Assembly: GCF_013155125.1 (NCBI RefSeq)
Contig: NZ_CP053564.1
Coordinates: 2,487,501-2,551,500 of the forward strand
Reading direction: 5' to 3'
DNA from: Pseudonocardia broussonetiae
GTDB lineage: Bacteria > Actinomycetota > Actinomycetes > Mycobacteriales > Pseudonocardiaceae
DNA: 64,000 nucleotides
Shown: piece after piece, positions 49,037 to 58,000 of the stretch
How positions within the stretch are numbered: the first letter of the stretch is position 1
Layout of the letters: every line of letters starts with the position of its first letter
Notes under the pieces: generated by a model
What the model was told of the DNA's origin: nothing
Database searches by the model: none
Seen by the model: the letters and a program-made list of their open reading frames with translations, nothing else
Position numbers and translations under genes: made by a program

Positions 49037-50862
49037 GCGGGGCGCCGGTGCGGGTGCTCGCGCTGTGGTCGCCCGACTGGCCGGTCACGGCGGCGGCCCG
49101 GGCGGAGGGGGTGGCGCCGCACCGGCCCGCGGCGGTGGTGGTGGCCAACCGGGTGCTGGCCTGCTCGGCGGTGGCCCGCGCGCACGGCGTCCGGCGCGGG
49201 CTGCGCCGCCGGGAGGCGCAGGCGCGCTGCCCCGACCTGGTGGTCCTCGCGCGCGACGCCGACCGCGACGCGCGCGCGTTCGAGCCGGTCGTCGTCGCGG
49301 TGGAGGAGCTGGCGCCGGGCGTCGAGATCGTCCGGCCGGGGCTGCTGGCGCTGCCGGCGCAGGGCCCGGTCGGCTGGTTCGGCGGGGAGCAGGCCGCGGC
49401 GGAGCGGCTCGTCGACCAGGTGGCGGCCCGCACCGGCGTCGAGTGCCAGGTCGGGGTGGCCGACGGGCTGTTCGCCGCGGTGCTCGCCGCCCGGCGCGGG
49501 CTGGCCGTCGGCGCGGGCGACACGCCGGCGTTCCTCGCCCCGCTCGGCGTCGAGGAGCTCGACCGGGAGCCCGACGCCGGCCGCGCCGACCTCGTCGACC
49601 TCCTGCGCCGCCTCGGCCTGCGCAGCCTCGGGGCGTTCGGGAGGCTCGACCCGGAGGACGTCGCCTCCCGGTTCGGTGCCGACGCGGTGCTCGCGCACCG
49701 GCTCGCCCGGGGGCTCGACCCGCGCCCGCCGCTGCGCCGCCGCCCGCCCGAGGAGCTGGCCGTCGAGATCGAGCTGGACCCGCCGGTCGACCGCGTCGAC
49801 GCCGCCGCGTTCGCCGCCCGCGGCCTCGCCGAGCGGCTGCACGCCGCGCTGGCCGGGCACGGCCTGTCCTGCACGCGCCTGGGGATCGCGGCCCGCACCG
49901 TGCCGGCCGGCGGGGAGGCGGGGAAGGAGCTGCACCGGATCTGGCGGTGCGCCGAGCCGCTCACCCCTGCCGGCACCGTCGACCGCGTCCGCTGGCAGCT
50001 CGACGCCTGGCTCGCGCGCGGCGGCGCGGGGTCGGTGGGGTGGCTGCGGCTCACCCCGGAGGAGACGGTCACGGCCGGGGCGCTGCAGCTCGGGCTGTGG
50101 GGCGAGGTCGGGGAGGCCGACGCCCGGGCCGGGCGGGCGATGGTGCGGGTGCAGGCCCTGCTCGGTCCCGACGCCGTGGTCACCGCGGTGCTGACGGGTG
50201 GCCGCGACCCGGGCGAGCAGGTCCGGCTGGTGCCCTGGGGCGACGAGCGGGAGCCGCGCACGGCGAGCACCCGGCGGCCCGCGCGCCGCGCGCGGCCGGA
50301 GGTGCCCGAGCCGGAGCCGGTGCCCGTGGTGGAGCGGGACCCGGGGGCGTGGTCGTGGGGAGCGGCGGAGGACGGCCCCCACCGCGCCCCCGCCGGCTGG
50401 CCCGACGACGTCCTGCGCGCCACCGGGCGGGTGAGCGCCGCAGGCCGCCCCGGGGCCGGGAACCCCCGCCCCACCAACGCCCGGCGGCGCGCGACCGCGC
50501 GGTCGGCGCCGATGGGGCGCCCCGCGGTGCCCGAGCCGCCGCCGTCGTGGCCGGGGCGGGTGCCCGCGCCGTCGCCGGCCACGGTGCCCGTCGAGCCGCT
50601 CCCGGCCACTCCCGTCGACGCCGCGGGGGCCCCGGTCGGGCTGGCCGAGCCCGACCGGCTCACCGCCGCGCCGCAGCGGGTGGCCGTCGACGGCGGCCCG
50701 GCCCGGGAGGTGCTCGGGTGGGCGGGCCCGTGGCCGCTGGAGCAGCGGTGGTGGACCGGCGCGGAGCCGGTCAGCCGGATGCAGGTCGCCCTCGACGACG
50801 GCACGGCGCTGCTGCTCGCCCACCGCGGCGGGAGGTGGTCCGTCGTCGGCGTCTACGACTGA
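49033..50862 (+). CDS. imuB: Y-family polymerase-like mutasome hub ImuB
   Basis: A 609-aa non-catalytic Y-family relative that links DnaE2 and ImuA' to the beta clamp. It opens with VRVLALWSPDWPV, where catalytic polymerases have D-x-D; the next acidic cluster is also missing, as is normal for ImuB. LARGLDPRPPLRRRPPEEL matches the little-finger start, and QLGLWG at ~ residue 355 is the clamp-binding motif (QLPLWG type). The C-terminal ~200 residues are Pro/Arg-rich, then a conserved-looking WWTGAEPVSRMQVALDDG end. ATG 49033. Confidence 0.92.
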   Translation: MSGAPVRVLALWSPDWPVTAAARAEGVAPHRPAAVVVANRVLACSAVARAHGVRRGLRRREAQARCPDLVVLARDADRDARAFEPVVVAVEELAPGVEIVRPGLLALPAQGPVGWFGGEQAAAERLVDQVAARTGVECQVGVADGLFAAVLAARRGLAVGAGDTPAFLAPLGVEELDREPDAGRADLVDLLRRLGLRSLGAFGRLDPEDVASRFGADAVLAHRLARGLDPRPPLRRRPPEELAVEIELDPPVDRVDAAAFAARGLAERLHAALAGHGLSCTRLGIAARTVPAGGEAGKELHRIWRCAEPLTPAGTVDRVRWQLDAWLARGGAGSVGWLRLTPEETVTAGALQLGLWGEVGEADARAGRAMVRVQALLGPDAVVTAVLTGGRDPGEQVRLVPWGDEREPRTASTRRPARRARPEVPEPEPVPVVERDPGAWSWGAAEDGPHRAPAGWPDDVLRATGRVSAAGRPGAGNPRPTNARRRATARSAPMGRPAVPEPPPSWPGRVPAPSPATVPVEPLPATPVDAAGAPVGLAEPDRLTAAPQRVAVDGGPAREVLGWAGPWPLEQRWWTGAEPVSRMQVALDDGTALLLAHRGGRWSVVGVYD

Positions 50863-50914
50863 GCGGATCGGCTCCCTGACCGGGGGTGTCAGGGATCCCC
50901 GGCACCGTGGGGGC

Positions 50915-51799
50915 ATGCGGATCGCCGTCACCACCCCCACCGGCCACGTCGGCCGCCACGTCCTCGCGATGCTGGTGCGCGCGGGCCTGCGCCCGCTCGC
51001 GCTGGCCCGCGACCCCGCACGGCTCGACCCGGCCGTGCGCCCGCACGTCGACGTCGCCGTGGTCGACCTCGGCGACGCCGACGCGGTCGTCGCGGCCACC
51101 GCGGGCGTCGACGCCCTGTACTGGGTGCAGCCCTCGGGCACCGGCGACGACCCGGTCGCCGACCACACCCGCCTCGGCGCGACCGCCGCCCGGGCCGTCA
51201 CCGCGAACGGGATCGGCCGCACGGTGTTCCAGAGCAGTGTCGGTGCGGAGCTGCGCCACGGCGCCGGGGAGATCGACGGGCTCGCCCGCACCGAGGAGCA
51301 GCTCGACGCCACCGGCGCCGCCGTGCTGCACCTGCGCTGCGGCTTCTTCACCAGCAACCTCCTGACGGTGCCGCTCGACTCCGGCGTCGTCCCCGTCGTG
51401 CTGCCCGTCGACCACCGGATGCCGTGGGTGGCGCCCCGCGACGTCGCCGAGGTCGCCGTGCACCGCCTCCTCGCCGGGTGGACCGGACGCCGGGTGCAGG
51501 CCGTGCACGGCCCGGCCGACCTGAGCTGGGCCGACGCCACCGCGGTCGTCGCCGCCGTCACCGGTCGCCCGCTGCGCGCCGAGCGCGTCACCGACGAGGA
51601 GATGCGCGGGATGCTGCGCGGCGCCGGGCTGGGCGGGCCCGTCGTCGAGGGGATCCTGGGCATGTCCACCGGGATGCGCGACGGGTTCGTGCCCGAGCAG
51701 CCCCGCGACGCCACCACGACCACGCCCACCACGCTCGCCGCCTGGGCGCAGGACCACCTCGCGGAGAACCCTTGCGTTGACGTCGACGTGCACCTCTAG
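50915..51799 (+). CDS. NmrA-like NAD(P)-binding protein
   Basis: A 294-aa Rossmann protein of the NmrA/SDR_a5 type: MRIAVTTPTGHVGRHVLAML, ALARDPARL, VDLGDADAVVAATAGVDALYWVQP, TVFQSSVGAELRHGAGEID and LRCGFFTSNLL. The active-site Y-x3-K is missing, fitting a cofactor-sensing or redox-sensor role rather than a dehydrogenase. ATG 50915. Its 3' end contains the promoter of the following merR gene. It may form a redox-linked set with merR and thioredoxin. Confidence 0.87.
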   Translation: MRIAVTTPTGHVGRHVLAMLVRAGLRPLALARDPARLDPAVRPHVDVAVVDLGDADAVVAATAGVDALYWVQPSGTGDDPVADHTRLGATAARAVTANGIGRTVFQSSVGAELRHGAGEIDGLARTEEQLDATGAAVLHLRCGFFTSNLLTVPLDSGVVPVVLPVDHRMPWVAPRDVAEVAVHRLLAGWTGRRVQAVHGPADLSWADATAVVAAVTGRPLRAERVTDEEMRGMLRGAGLGGPVVEGILGMSTGMRDGFVPEQPRDATTTTPTTLAAWAQDHLAENPCVDVDVHL

Positions 51800-51802
51800 C
51801 GT
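51772..51802 (+). promoter_or_regulatory. Candidate MerR-type promoter, leaderless
   Basis: TTGCGT (51772-51777) and TAGCGT (51797-51802) are 19 bp apart, the long spacer typical of MerR-controlled promoters, with an ACGTCGACGT dyad (51780-51789) in the spacer. Position 51802 is only 6 nt before the GTG of merR (51809), so the transcript would be leaderless. It overlaps the 3' end of the NmrA-like gene. Confidence 0.45.
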
Positions 51803-51808
51803 CGGCTC

Positions 51809-52207
51809 GTGCGGATCGGGGAGCTGGGACGACGGGTCGGCGTGAGCACGCGGACGCTGCGGCACTACGAGTCGCTCGGGCTGCTGCCCGCGCGGCGCGA
51901 CACCCACGGCTACCGCGACTACGACGACGCCGACGAGCGCGCCGTCGTCGAGATCCGGTCGCTGGTGGCGCTGGGGTTCGCGCTCGAGGAGACCCGTCCC
52001 TTCGTCGAGTGCCTGCGCGCCGGGCACGCGGTCGGCGGGAGCTGCCCGGACTCCATCGCGGTGTACCGGGCCAAGCTCGCCGAGGTCGACGCCTGGCTGG
52101 CGCGGCTGCACGGCGTCCGCACCGAGCTGCAGGACCAGCTGCACGCCGCCCTGCTCGCCCGCGCACCCGCGCCGCGGTGCGACCTCGACCCCCCGGAGGA
52201 ACCATGA
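51809..52207 (+). CDS. MerR family regulator, cysteine-containing
   Basis: A 132-aa regulator: HTH RIGELGRRVGVSTRTLRHYESLGLLPARR, wing GYRDYDDADERAVVEIRSL, and an effector helix region. Cysteines are present at the FVECLR, GSCPDS and APRCDLD sites, which could sense thiol stress or bind metal. Its stop overlaps the thioredoxin ATG by 4 bp, so the likely regulon is the thioredoxin itself and possibly the NmrA-like gene. GTG 51809. Confidence 0.9.
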   Translation: MRIGELGRRVGVSTRTLRHYESLGLLPARRDTHGYRDYDDADERAVVEIRSLVALGFALEETRPFVECLRAGHAVGGSCPDSIAVYRAKLAEVDAWLARLHGVRTELQDQLHAALLARAPAPRCDLDPPEEP

Positions 52208-52539
52208 TCACCGTCACCGACGCCACCTTCGACGCGCTCGTGCTGGCTGCGGAGCTGCCCGTGCTGCTCGACTTCACCGCCGACTGGTGCCCGCCGTGCC
52301 GGATGATCGAGCCGGTGCTGCGCGAGATCGCGGCCGAGCAGGAGGGGCGGCTCGTCGTCGCCCGGCTCGACGTCGACGCGAACCCGCTGACCGCCCGCGC
52401 CGCCGGGGTCATGGGCATGCCGACGCTGAGCCTCTACGTCGACGGGCGGGTGGTGGCGCAGGTCGTCGGCGCCCGGCCGAAGGCGGCCCTGCTGCGGGCG
52501 GTCGAGCCGCACCTCCCGGCCCCGGCCCCGGCGCGGTAG
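52204..52539 (+). CDS. Thioredoxin
   Basis: A 111-aa thiol-disulfide reductase. Fold start VTDATFDALVLAAELPVLLDFTADW, active site WCPPCRMIEP (C-P-P-C rather than the common C-G-P-C), VARLDVDANPLTARAAGVMGMPTLSLY with the cis-proline, and a Pro/Ala tail. The CPPC motif shifts redox potential relative to CGPC. ATG 52204 overlaps merR, indicating MerR-thioredoxin co-expression. dnaE2 is next but has its own SOS promoter. Confidence 0.93.
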   Translation: MITVTDATFDALVLAAELPVLLDFTADWCPPCRMIEPVLREIAAEQEGRLVVARLDVDANPLTARAAGVMGMPTLSLYVDGRVVAQVVGARPKAALLRAVEPHLPAPAPAR

Positions 52540-52543
52540 GACG

Positions 52544-52597
52544 ACTCGCCGGGCGCCGGCGGCGAACTCGCCGGGCGGTATCGGCGAACTCGCGGGG
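52544..52597 (+). repeat. Three 22-bp-periodic direct repeats upstream of dnaE2
   Basis: ACTCGCCGGGCG at 52544-52555 and 52566-52577, and ACTCGCGGGG at 52588-52597: exact 22-bp spacing, about two helical turns. The middle unit is also part of the palindrome CGGCGA-AC-TCGCCG (52560-52573). The array lies between the thioredoxin stop and the dnaE2 SOS promoter. It could be a regulator site or a small intergenic repeat. Confidence 0.55.
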
Positions 52598-52614
52598 ATG
52601 TGACCGGCTCACCG

Positions 52615-52643
52615 TTGAGTCCGCGTCGAACGTGTGTTCGACT
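52615..52643 (+). promoter_or_regulatory. LexA (SOS) box and promoter of dnaE2
   Basis: TCGAACGTGTGTTCGA at 52626-52641 is a perfect actinobacterial LexA box. A -35-like TTGAGT (52615-52620) lies 17 bp before a weak -10 position (52638-52643), and the dnaE2 ATG is at 52650, so the mRNA is probably leaderless or nearly so. LexA would cover spacer and -10. Confidence 0.9.
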
Positions 52644-52649
52644 GGACCG

Positions 52650-55600
52650 ATGGCGTGGAGCAACCCCGACGTCCCGTGGTCGGAGCTGGAGGCGGCGCTG
52701 TCCGGGCGCCCGCGCGACGGCGGCAGCCTCACGGGGAAGACCGAACCCGACGGCGGCGACGGCCCGGCGTGGTCGCGCAAGCGCGGGCCCTACGAGCCGC
52801 CCGACCTGGAGCGCCCGCAGGGGCACGTCCCGTTCGCCGAGCTGCACTGCCACTCCAACTTCAGCTTCCTCGACGGCGCGAGCCACCCCGAGGAGCTGGT
52901 CGAGCAGGCCGCCCGCCTCGGCCTCGACGCGCTCGCGCTCACCGACCACGACGGCATGTACGGCGTGGTGCGCTTCGCCGAGGCCGCGGCCGAGGTGGGC
53001 GTCGCCACGGTGTTCGGCACGGAGCTGAGCCTGGGCCTGTCCGCCCCGCAGAACGGCGTGGCCGACCCCGAGGGCGGGCACCTGCTGCTGCTCGCGCTGG
53101 GCCCCGACGGCTACCGCGCGCTGTGCCGCACCGTCAGCGCCGCGCAGCTGCGGGGGCGGGAGAAGGGGCGCCCGGTGTACGACCTCGACGAGGTCGTCGC
53201 CGACACCGCGGGGAAGGTGCTGGCGCTGACGGGCTGCCGGAAGGGGTCGGTGCGCCGGGCGCTCGACACCGGCGGCGACCCGGAGAAGGAGCTGCGCCGG
53301 CTCGTCGAGATGTTCGGGGCCGACCACGTGGCCGTCGAGCTCACCCACCAGGGCCTGCCCACCGACACCGGCCGCAACGACGCGCTGGCCGCCCTGGCCG
53401 CCGACGCCCGCCTGCCCGTGATCGCCTCGACGGCCGCCCACTACGCCACGCGCGAGCGGTTCCCGCTGGCCACGGCGCTGGCCGCGGTCCGCTCCCGGCG
53501 CAGCCTCGACGAGATCGACGGCTGGCTGCCCCCGGCCGGCACCGCCCACCTGCGCTCGGGCGCGGAGATGGCGGCCCGGTTCGAACCGCGGTATCCCGGC
53601 GCGGTGGCCCGCGCGGCGGAGCTCGGACGCGCGTGCGCGTTCTCGATCCGGCTGGTGGCGCCCGACCTGCCGCCGTTCCCGGTGCCCCCGGGGGAGACCG
53701 AGGCGAGCTGGCTGCGGCAGCTCACCCGGCGCGGGGTGGCCGAGCGCTACGGCAGCCACTCCGAGTACCCGCGGGCCGTCGACACGGTCGACCGCGAGCT
53801 GGCGATCATCGAGGAGAAGAACTTCCCCGGCTACTTCCTGATCGTCCACGACATCGTGCAGTTCTGCCGCCGCGCCGACATCCTCTGCCAAGGCCGGGGC
53901 TCGGCCGCGAACTCGGCGGTCTGCTACGCCCTGGGCATCACCAACGTCGACGCCGTCGCCATGGGCCTGCTGTTCGAGCGGTTCCTCTCGCCCGCGCGCG
54001 AGGGCTACCCCGACATCGACCTCGACATCGAGTCCGGCCGCCGCGAGGAGGTGATCCAGTACGTCTACGCCACGCACGGGCGCTCCTGCGCCGCCCAGGT
54101 GGCCAACGTGATCACCTACCGGCCGCGGTCGGCGGTGCGCGACATGGCGGGCGCGCTGGGGTTCTCGCCCGGCCAGCAGGACGCGTGGAGCAAGCGGATC
54201 GAGGGCTGGCACGGGTCGCCGGTCGTCGCGGGGATGCCCGGGCAGGTCGGCGAGCTGGCCGGGCAGCTGCTCGGCTTCCCCCGCCACCTCGGCATCCACT
54301 CCGGCGGCATGGTCATCTGCGACCGGCCGGTGTCGGAGGTCGTGCCCGTCGAGTGGGCGCGGATGGAGGGCCGCACCGTCGTCCAGTGGGACAAGGACGA
54401 CTGCGCCTACGCCGGGCTGGTCAAGTTCGACCTGCTCGGGCTGGGCATGCTCACCGCGCTGCACCTGATGATCGACCTCGTCGCCGAGCACACAGGGGAG
54501 CGGGTCGAGCTGCACCGGCTGCAGCCCACCGACCCCGAGGTCTACGCGATGCTGCAGCGCGCCGACTCCGTCGGGGTGTTCCAGGTGGAGTCCCGCGCGC
54601 AGATGGCCACGCTGCCCCGGCTCAAGCCGCGCACCTTCTACGACCTGGTCGTCGAGATCGCGCTGATCCGCCCCGGCCCGATCCAGGGCGGCTCGGTGCA
54701 CCCCTACATCCGCCGGCGCAACGGGCTCGAGGAGTGGGAGCACGACCACCCCCTGCTGCGGAACGCGCTGGAGAAGACGCTCGGGGTGCCGCTGTTCCAG
54801 GAGCAGCTGATGCAGGTGGCCGTCGACGTCGCCGGGTTCTCCGCGGGCGACGCCGACGAGCTGCGCCGCGCGATGGGCTCCAAGCGCTCCACCGAGAAGA
54901 TGGAGAAGCTGCGCGCCCGGTTCTTCGACGGGATGGCGGCCAACGGGATCACCGGCGAGGTCGCCGACGGGATCTTCACCAAGATGCTGGCCTTCGCCAA
55001 CTTCGGCTTCCCGGAGAGCCACTCGATCAGCTTCGCGTCGCTGGTCTACTACAGCGCCTGGTTCAAGCGGTACCACCCGGCCGCGTTCTGCGCGGCGCTG
55101 CTCAACTCGCAGCCGATGGGCTTCTACTCGCCGCAGTCGCTCGTCGCCGACGCCCGCCGGCACGGCGTGCTCGCCCGCGGTCCGGACGTCAACCGCGGCC
55201 GGGCCGAGGCCCTGCTCGAGCCCGACCCGCTCAGCACCGGCGGGTTCGCGGTCCGCCTGGGCACCGCGGAGGTGCGCGGGATCGGCACCGACCTGGCCGA
55301 GCTGATCGACGCCGAGCGCGACCTGCGCGGCCCCTACCGCGACCTGGCCGACCTCTCCCGGCGCGTCCGGCTCACCGGCCCGCAGGCCGAGGCGCTGGCC
55401 ACGGCGGGCGCGTTCGGCTGCTTCTCCCGGGGTGACCGGACGCTGGACCGCCGCTCCGCGCTGTGGGCCGCGGGCGTGGTGGCGTCGGTGCGCCCCGACC
55501 AGCTCCCGGGCAGCGCGGTGGGGCTCGACGCGCCCCCGCTGCCCGGGATGAGCGACGTCGAGCTCACCGTCGCCGACGTCTGGGCCACCGGCGTCTCCCC

Positions 55601-55985
55601 GGACAGCCACCCGGTGCAGCACCTGCGCGAGCGCCTCGACCGCCTCGGCGCGGTGCGCATCGACCGGCTCGCCGACCTCGACCCCCCGAGCGACCCCGAG
55701 CGCCGCCCGCCGCGCGTGCTCGTCGGCGGGGTCGTCACGCACCGGCAGCGCCCGGCCACCGCGAAGGGCGTCACGTTCCTCAACCTGGAGGACGAGAGCG
55801 GCATGCTCAACGTCACCTGCTCGGAGGGGCTGTGGGCGCGCTACCGCACGGTGGCCGTCGGCAGCGCCGCGCTGCTGGTGCGCGGGCGGCTGGAGCGCAG
55901 CGAGGAGGGGGTGCTCAACCTCGTCGCCGACCGGCTGCAGCGCCTGGAGCTGGCGGTGGCGGTGAAGAGCCGCGACTTCCGCTGA
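52650..55985 (+). CDS. dnaE2: Error-prone DNA polymerase DnaE2
   Basis: A 1111-aa C-family polymerase alpha-subunit paralogue that carries out SOS mutagenesis with ImuA'/ImuB. PHP domain at ~60-270 (ELHCHSNFSFLDGAS, ALTDHDGMYG), palm with catalytic aspartates in YPDIDLDIESGRREEV, GRGSAANSAVCYALGI, fingers (RPGPIQGGSVHPYIRRR), thumb/beta-binding regions, helix-hairpin-helix (~840-900) and a C-terminal OB domain (RVLVGGVVTHRQRPATAKG). The C-terminal tau-binding tail of DnaE1 is missing, as expected. ATG 52650 lies 8 nt after the SOS box. Confidence 0.96.
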   Translation: MAWSNPDVPWSELEAALSGRPRDGGSLTGKTEPDGGDGPAWSRKRGPYEPPDLERPQGHVPFAELHCHSNFSFLDGASHPEELVEQAARLGLDALALTDHDGMYGVVRFAEAAAEVGVATVFGTELSLGLSAPQNGVADPEGGHLLLLALGPDGYRALCRTVSAAQLRGREKGRPVYDLDEVVADTAGKVLALTGCRKGSVRRALDTGGDPEKELRRLVEMFGADHVAVELTHQGLPTDTGRNDALAALAADARLPVIASTAAHYATRERFPLATALAAVRSRRSLDEIDGWLPPAGTAHLRSGAEMAARFEPRYPGAVARAAELGRACAFSIRLVAPDLPPFPVPPGETEASWLRQLTRRGVAERYGSHSEYPRAVDTVDRELAIIEEKNFPGYFLIVHDIVQFCRRADILCQGRGSAANSAVCYALGITNVDAVAMGLLFERFLSPAREGYPDIDLDIESGRREEVIQYVYATHGRSCAAQVANVITYRPRSAVRDMAGALGFSPGQQDAWSKRIEGWHGSPVVAGMPGQVGELAGQLLGFPRHLGIHSGGMVICDRPVSEVVPVEWARMEGRTVVQWDKDDCAYAGLVKFDLLGLGMLTALHLMIDLVAEHTGERVELHRLQPTDPEVYAMLQRADSVGVFQVESRAQMATLPRLKPRTFYDLVVEIALIRPGPIQGGSVHPYIRRRNGLEEWEHDHPLLRNALEKTLGVPLFQEQLMQVAVDVAGFSAGDADELRRAMGSKRSTEKMEKLRARFFDGMAANGITGEVADGIFTKMLAFANFGFPESHSISFASLVYYSAWFKRYHPAAFCAALLNSQPMGFYSPQSLVADARRHGVLARGPDVNRGRAEALLEPDPLSTGGFAVRLGTAEVRGIGTDLAELIDAERDLRGPYRDLADLSRRVRLTGPQAEALATAGAFGCFSRGDRTLDRRSALWAAGVVASVRPDQLPGSAVGLDAPPLPGMSDVELTVADVWATGVSPDSHPVQHLRERLDRLGAVRIDRLADLDPPSDPERRPPRVLVGGVVTHRQRPATAKGVTFLNLEDESGMLNVTCSEGLWARYRTVAVGSAALLVRGRLERSEEGVLNLVADRLQRLELAVAVKSRDFR

Positions 55986-56054
55986 GCGGGCCCGGGCACG
56001 GCGCAGGCCCCGCCGCGGGGTGCGACGGGGCCTGCGCGTGGAGCGTGCGGTGGG

Positions 56055-56684
56055 TCAGCGCTGGATGGGGTTGCCCATCGACATCGCCTTGCCGCCGAGC
56101 TCCTGGCCCATCCCGTCGACCCAGATGTAGGCGAAGATCGCGCAGAACACGAACACGGAGACGCCCGCCAGGGTGCCGAAGATCGCGGTACCGGTGAGGA
56201 CGAAGGCCAGCACGAGCGCCACCGCGATGCTGACGAAGATGAAGCCCGCGCTGAAGGCCAGCGGCAGGCGCAGCGTGGACAGCGTGAGCGCCACGAAGAC
56301 GATCAGCCACGCGAGCAGGTAGGTGGGCAGGGGGGTGCTGGTCGCGGTGAGCGCGAACCAGCCGTTGGTGACGCCGGCCAGCAGCACGCCGAGGCTGAAC
56401 CAGAACGCCGAGAACGTGCCGAAGATCGCGGACACGGCGCTCGCGCCGAGCCGGGCCGCCCAGATGCAGGAGATCATCAGGAACAGGCCGTTGGAGAACA
56501 CCAGCGCCGGGATGATCCCGCCGACGTCGCCGGCCGGCAGGTAGCCGACCAGCCAGAGGCCGAGGGACAGGGCGCCGGGCAGGAACGTGGCCAGACCCAG
56601 CAGTGCCGGGTTGCCTGCGGGGGCTGCCGGGGCGGGTGCCGCGGCCGCGTGCGCGCCGGACTGGACGTCGCTCTCCACACTCAT
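56055..56684 (-). CDS. Acetate uptake transporter, GPR1/FUN34/YaaH family
   Basis: A 209-aa, six-helix membrane protein of the AceTr family (SatP-like), which imports acetate/succinate with protons or releases ammonia in fungi. The signature NPALLGLATFLPGALSLGLWLVG corresponds to the N-P-[AV]-P-[LF]-G-L-x motif; further helices include ALVFSNGLFLMISCIWAA, GTFSAFWFSLGVLLAGV and AFSAGFIFVSIAVALVLAF. ATG 56684 is preferred over ATG 56768. It is a single-gene unit divergent from folD. Confidence 0.9.
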   Translation of the reverse strand: MSVESDVQSGAHAAAAPAPAAPAGNPALLGLATFLPGALSLGLWLVGYLPAGDVGGIIPALVFSNGLFLMISCIWAARLGASAVSAIFGTFSAFWFSLGVLLAGVTNGWFALTATSTPLPTYLLAWLIVFVALTLSTLRLPLAFSAGFIFVSIAVALVLAFVLTGTAIFGTLAGVSVFVFCAIFAYIWVDGMGQELGGKAMSMGNPIQR

Positions 56685-56853
56685 GGACCAAAGCCTCTCG
56701 TCGGTGGAATCCCGGCATCGTTGCCGGTCACGGCGCCGGTTGTGCGCGGCGTCACACGGATTACACACCTGCCCGATAGGCCAGAAGGGCTACCTGTACC
56801 GGAATGAGACACCGTGACCGCACCGAGATCAGGGCGTCGGACCGTCTGGAAGG

Positions 56854-57717
56854 ATGGCGGGCGTGACGGCGACGGTGATGGACGGCAGGGCCACATTGGA
56901 CGCGATCCTGGAGGAGCTGTCCGGGCGCGTCGAGAAGCTCACGGCCGCGGGGGCGACGCCGGGGCTCGGCACGGTCCTCGTGGGCGACGACCCGGGCTCG
57001 CACTCCTACGTCCGGGGCAAGCACCGCGACTGCGCCAAGGTGGGCATCACCTCGCTGCAGCGCGAGCTGCCGGCCGACGCCACGCAGGCGCAGGTCGAGG
57101 CCGTCATCGACGAGCTCAACGCCGACCCGACCTGCACCGGCTTCATCGTGCAGCTGCCCCTGCCCCGCGGCCTCGACTCCGGGGCCGCGCTGGAGCGGGT
57201 CGACCCGGACAAGGACGCCGACGGCCTGCACCCCACGAACCTCGGGCGCCTCGTGCTCGGCGAGCCCGGCCCGCTGCCGTGCACCCCGCGCGGCATCGTC
57301 GAGCTGTGCGCGCGCTACGGCGTGGAGCTCGCGGGCAGGCGGGTCACGGTCGTCGGGCGCGGGGTCACGGTCGGGCGCCCGCTGGGCCTGCTGCTCACCC
57401 GCCGCGCGGAGAACGCCACCGTCACGCTGTGCCACACGGGCACCCGTGACCTGGCCGCCGAGGTGCGCCGCGCCGACGTCGTGGTCGCCGCGGCCGGCGT
57501 GCGCGGGCTGATCACCGCCGACATGGTCGCCCCCGGCGCCACCGTCCTGGACGTGGGCGTCTCGCGCACCGAGCTGGGGCTCGTCGGCGACGTCGCCCCC
57601 GAGGTCGCCGAGGTCGCCGGGAAGCTCGCGCCGATGCCCGGCGGCGTCGGCCCGATGACGCGCGGGATGCTGCTGACCAACGTGGTCGAGGCGGCCGAGA
57701 AGGCCGTGCGGGGCTGA
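56854..57717 (+). CDS. folD: Methylene-THF dehydrogenase / methenyl-THF cyclohydrolase
   Basis: Interconverts 5,10-methylene- and 10-formyl-THF with NADP. The 287-aa product has [29 protein letters not shown] with the catalytic Tyr and Lys (S-Y-V-x3-K), [38 protein letters not shown], the NADP site [16 protein letters not shown] and [18 protein letters not shown] 56854; GTG 56863 would remove three residues. The DUF3017 gene begins right after its stop, as in mycobacteria (Rv3356c-Rv3355c). Confidence 0.97.
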   Translation: MAGVTATVMDGRATLDAILEELSGRVEKLTAAGATPGLGTVLVGDDPGSHSYVRGKHRDCAKVGITSLQRELPADATQAQVEAVIDELNADPTCTGFIVQLPLPRGLDSGAALERVDPDKDADGLHPTNLGRLVLGEPGPLPCTPRGIVELCARYGVELAGRRVTVVGRGVTVGRPLGLLLTRRAENATVTLCHTGTRDLAAEVRRADVVVAAAGVRGLITADMVAPGATVLDVGVSRTELGLVGDVAPEVAEVAGKLAPMPGGVGPMTRGMLLTNVVEAAEKAVRG

Positions 57718-57718
57718 G

Positions 57719-58000
57719 GTGCGCACCCGGCTGCCGGTCTGGGCGCCCACCGCGCTCGTGCTGCTGATCGCGGCCGCGGGCCTGGTCCGCGTGCTGATGG
57801 AGCACTGGCGCCAGGGCGGGGTGCTGCTCGGCGGTGCGCTGCTCGTCGCGGCGGTCCTGCGGGTGGCGCTCCCGCCCGAGCAGGCCGGGCTGCTCGTGAT
57901 CCGCAGCCGCGTGCTCGACGTCGTCTGCTACGTCGTGCCGGGCATCGTCATGGTGCTCCTCGCCGTCACGATCACCCGTGGCCAGCTCACCCTCGCCTGA
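57719..58000 (+). CDS. DUF3017 membrane protein
   Basis: A 93-aa protein with three membrane helices (WAPTALVLLIAAAGLVRVL, GGVLLGGALLVAAVLRVAL, DVVCYVVPGIVMVLLAVTI) and PPEQAGLLVIRSRVLDV between helices 2 and 3, the DUF3017 signature. It is a conserved actinobacterial companion of folD (Rv3355c); function unknown. GTG 57719 is 1 bp after the folD stop. The following gene starts 23 bp inside its 3' end. Confidence 0.88.
   Translation: MRTRLPVWAPTALVLLIAAAGLVRVLMEHWRQGGVLLGGALLVAAVLRVALPPEQAGLLVIRSRVLDVVCYVVPGIVMVLLAVTITRGQLTLA

Noticed and set aside
49033-50862. ImuB as an active Y-family polymerase
   Set aside because: The catalytic acidic residues at the N-terminal D-x-D and S-x-D-E sites are missing, as in all ImuB proteins; it is a scaffold.
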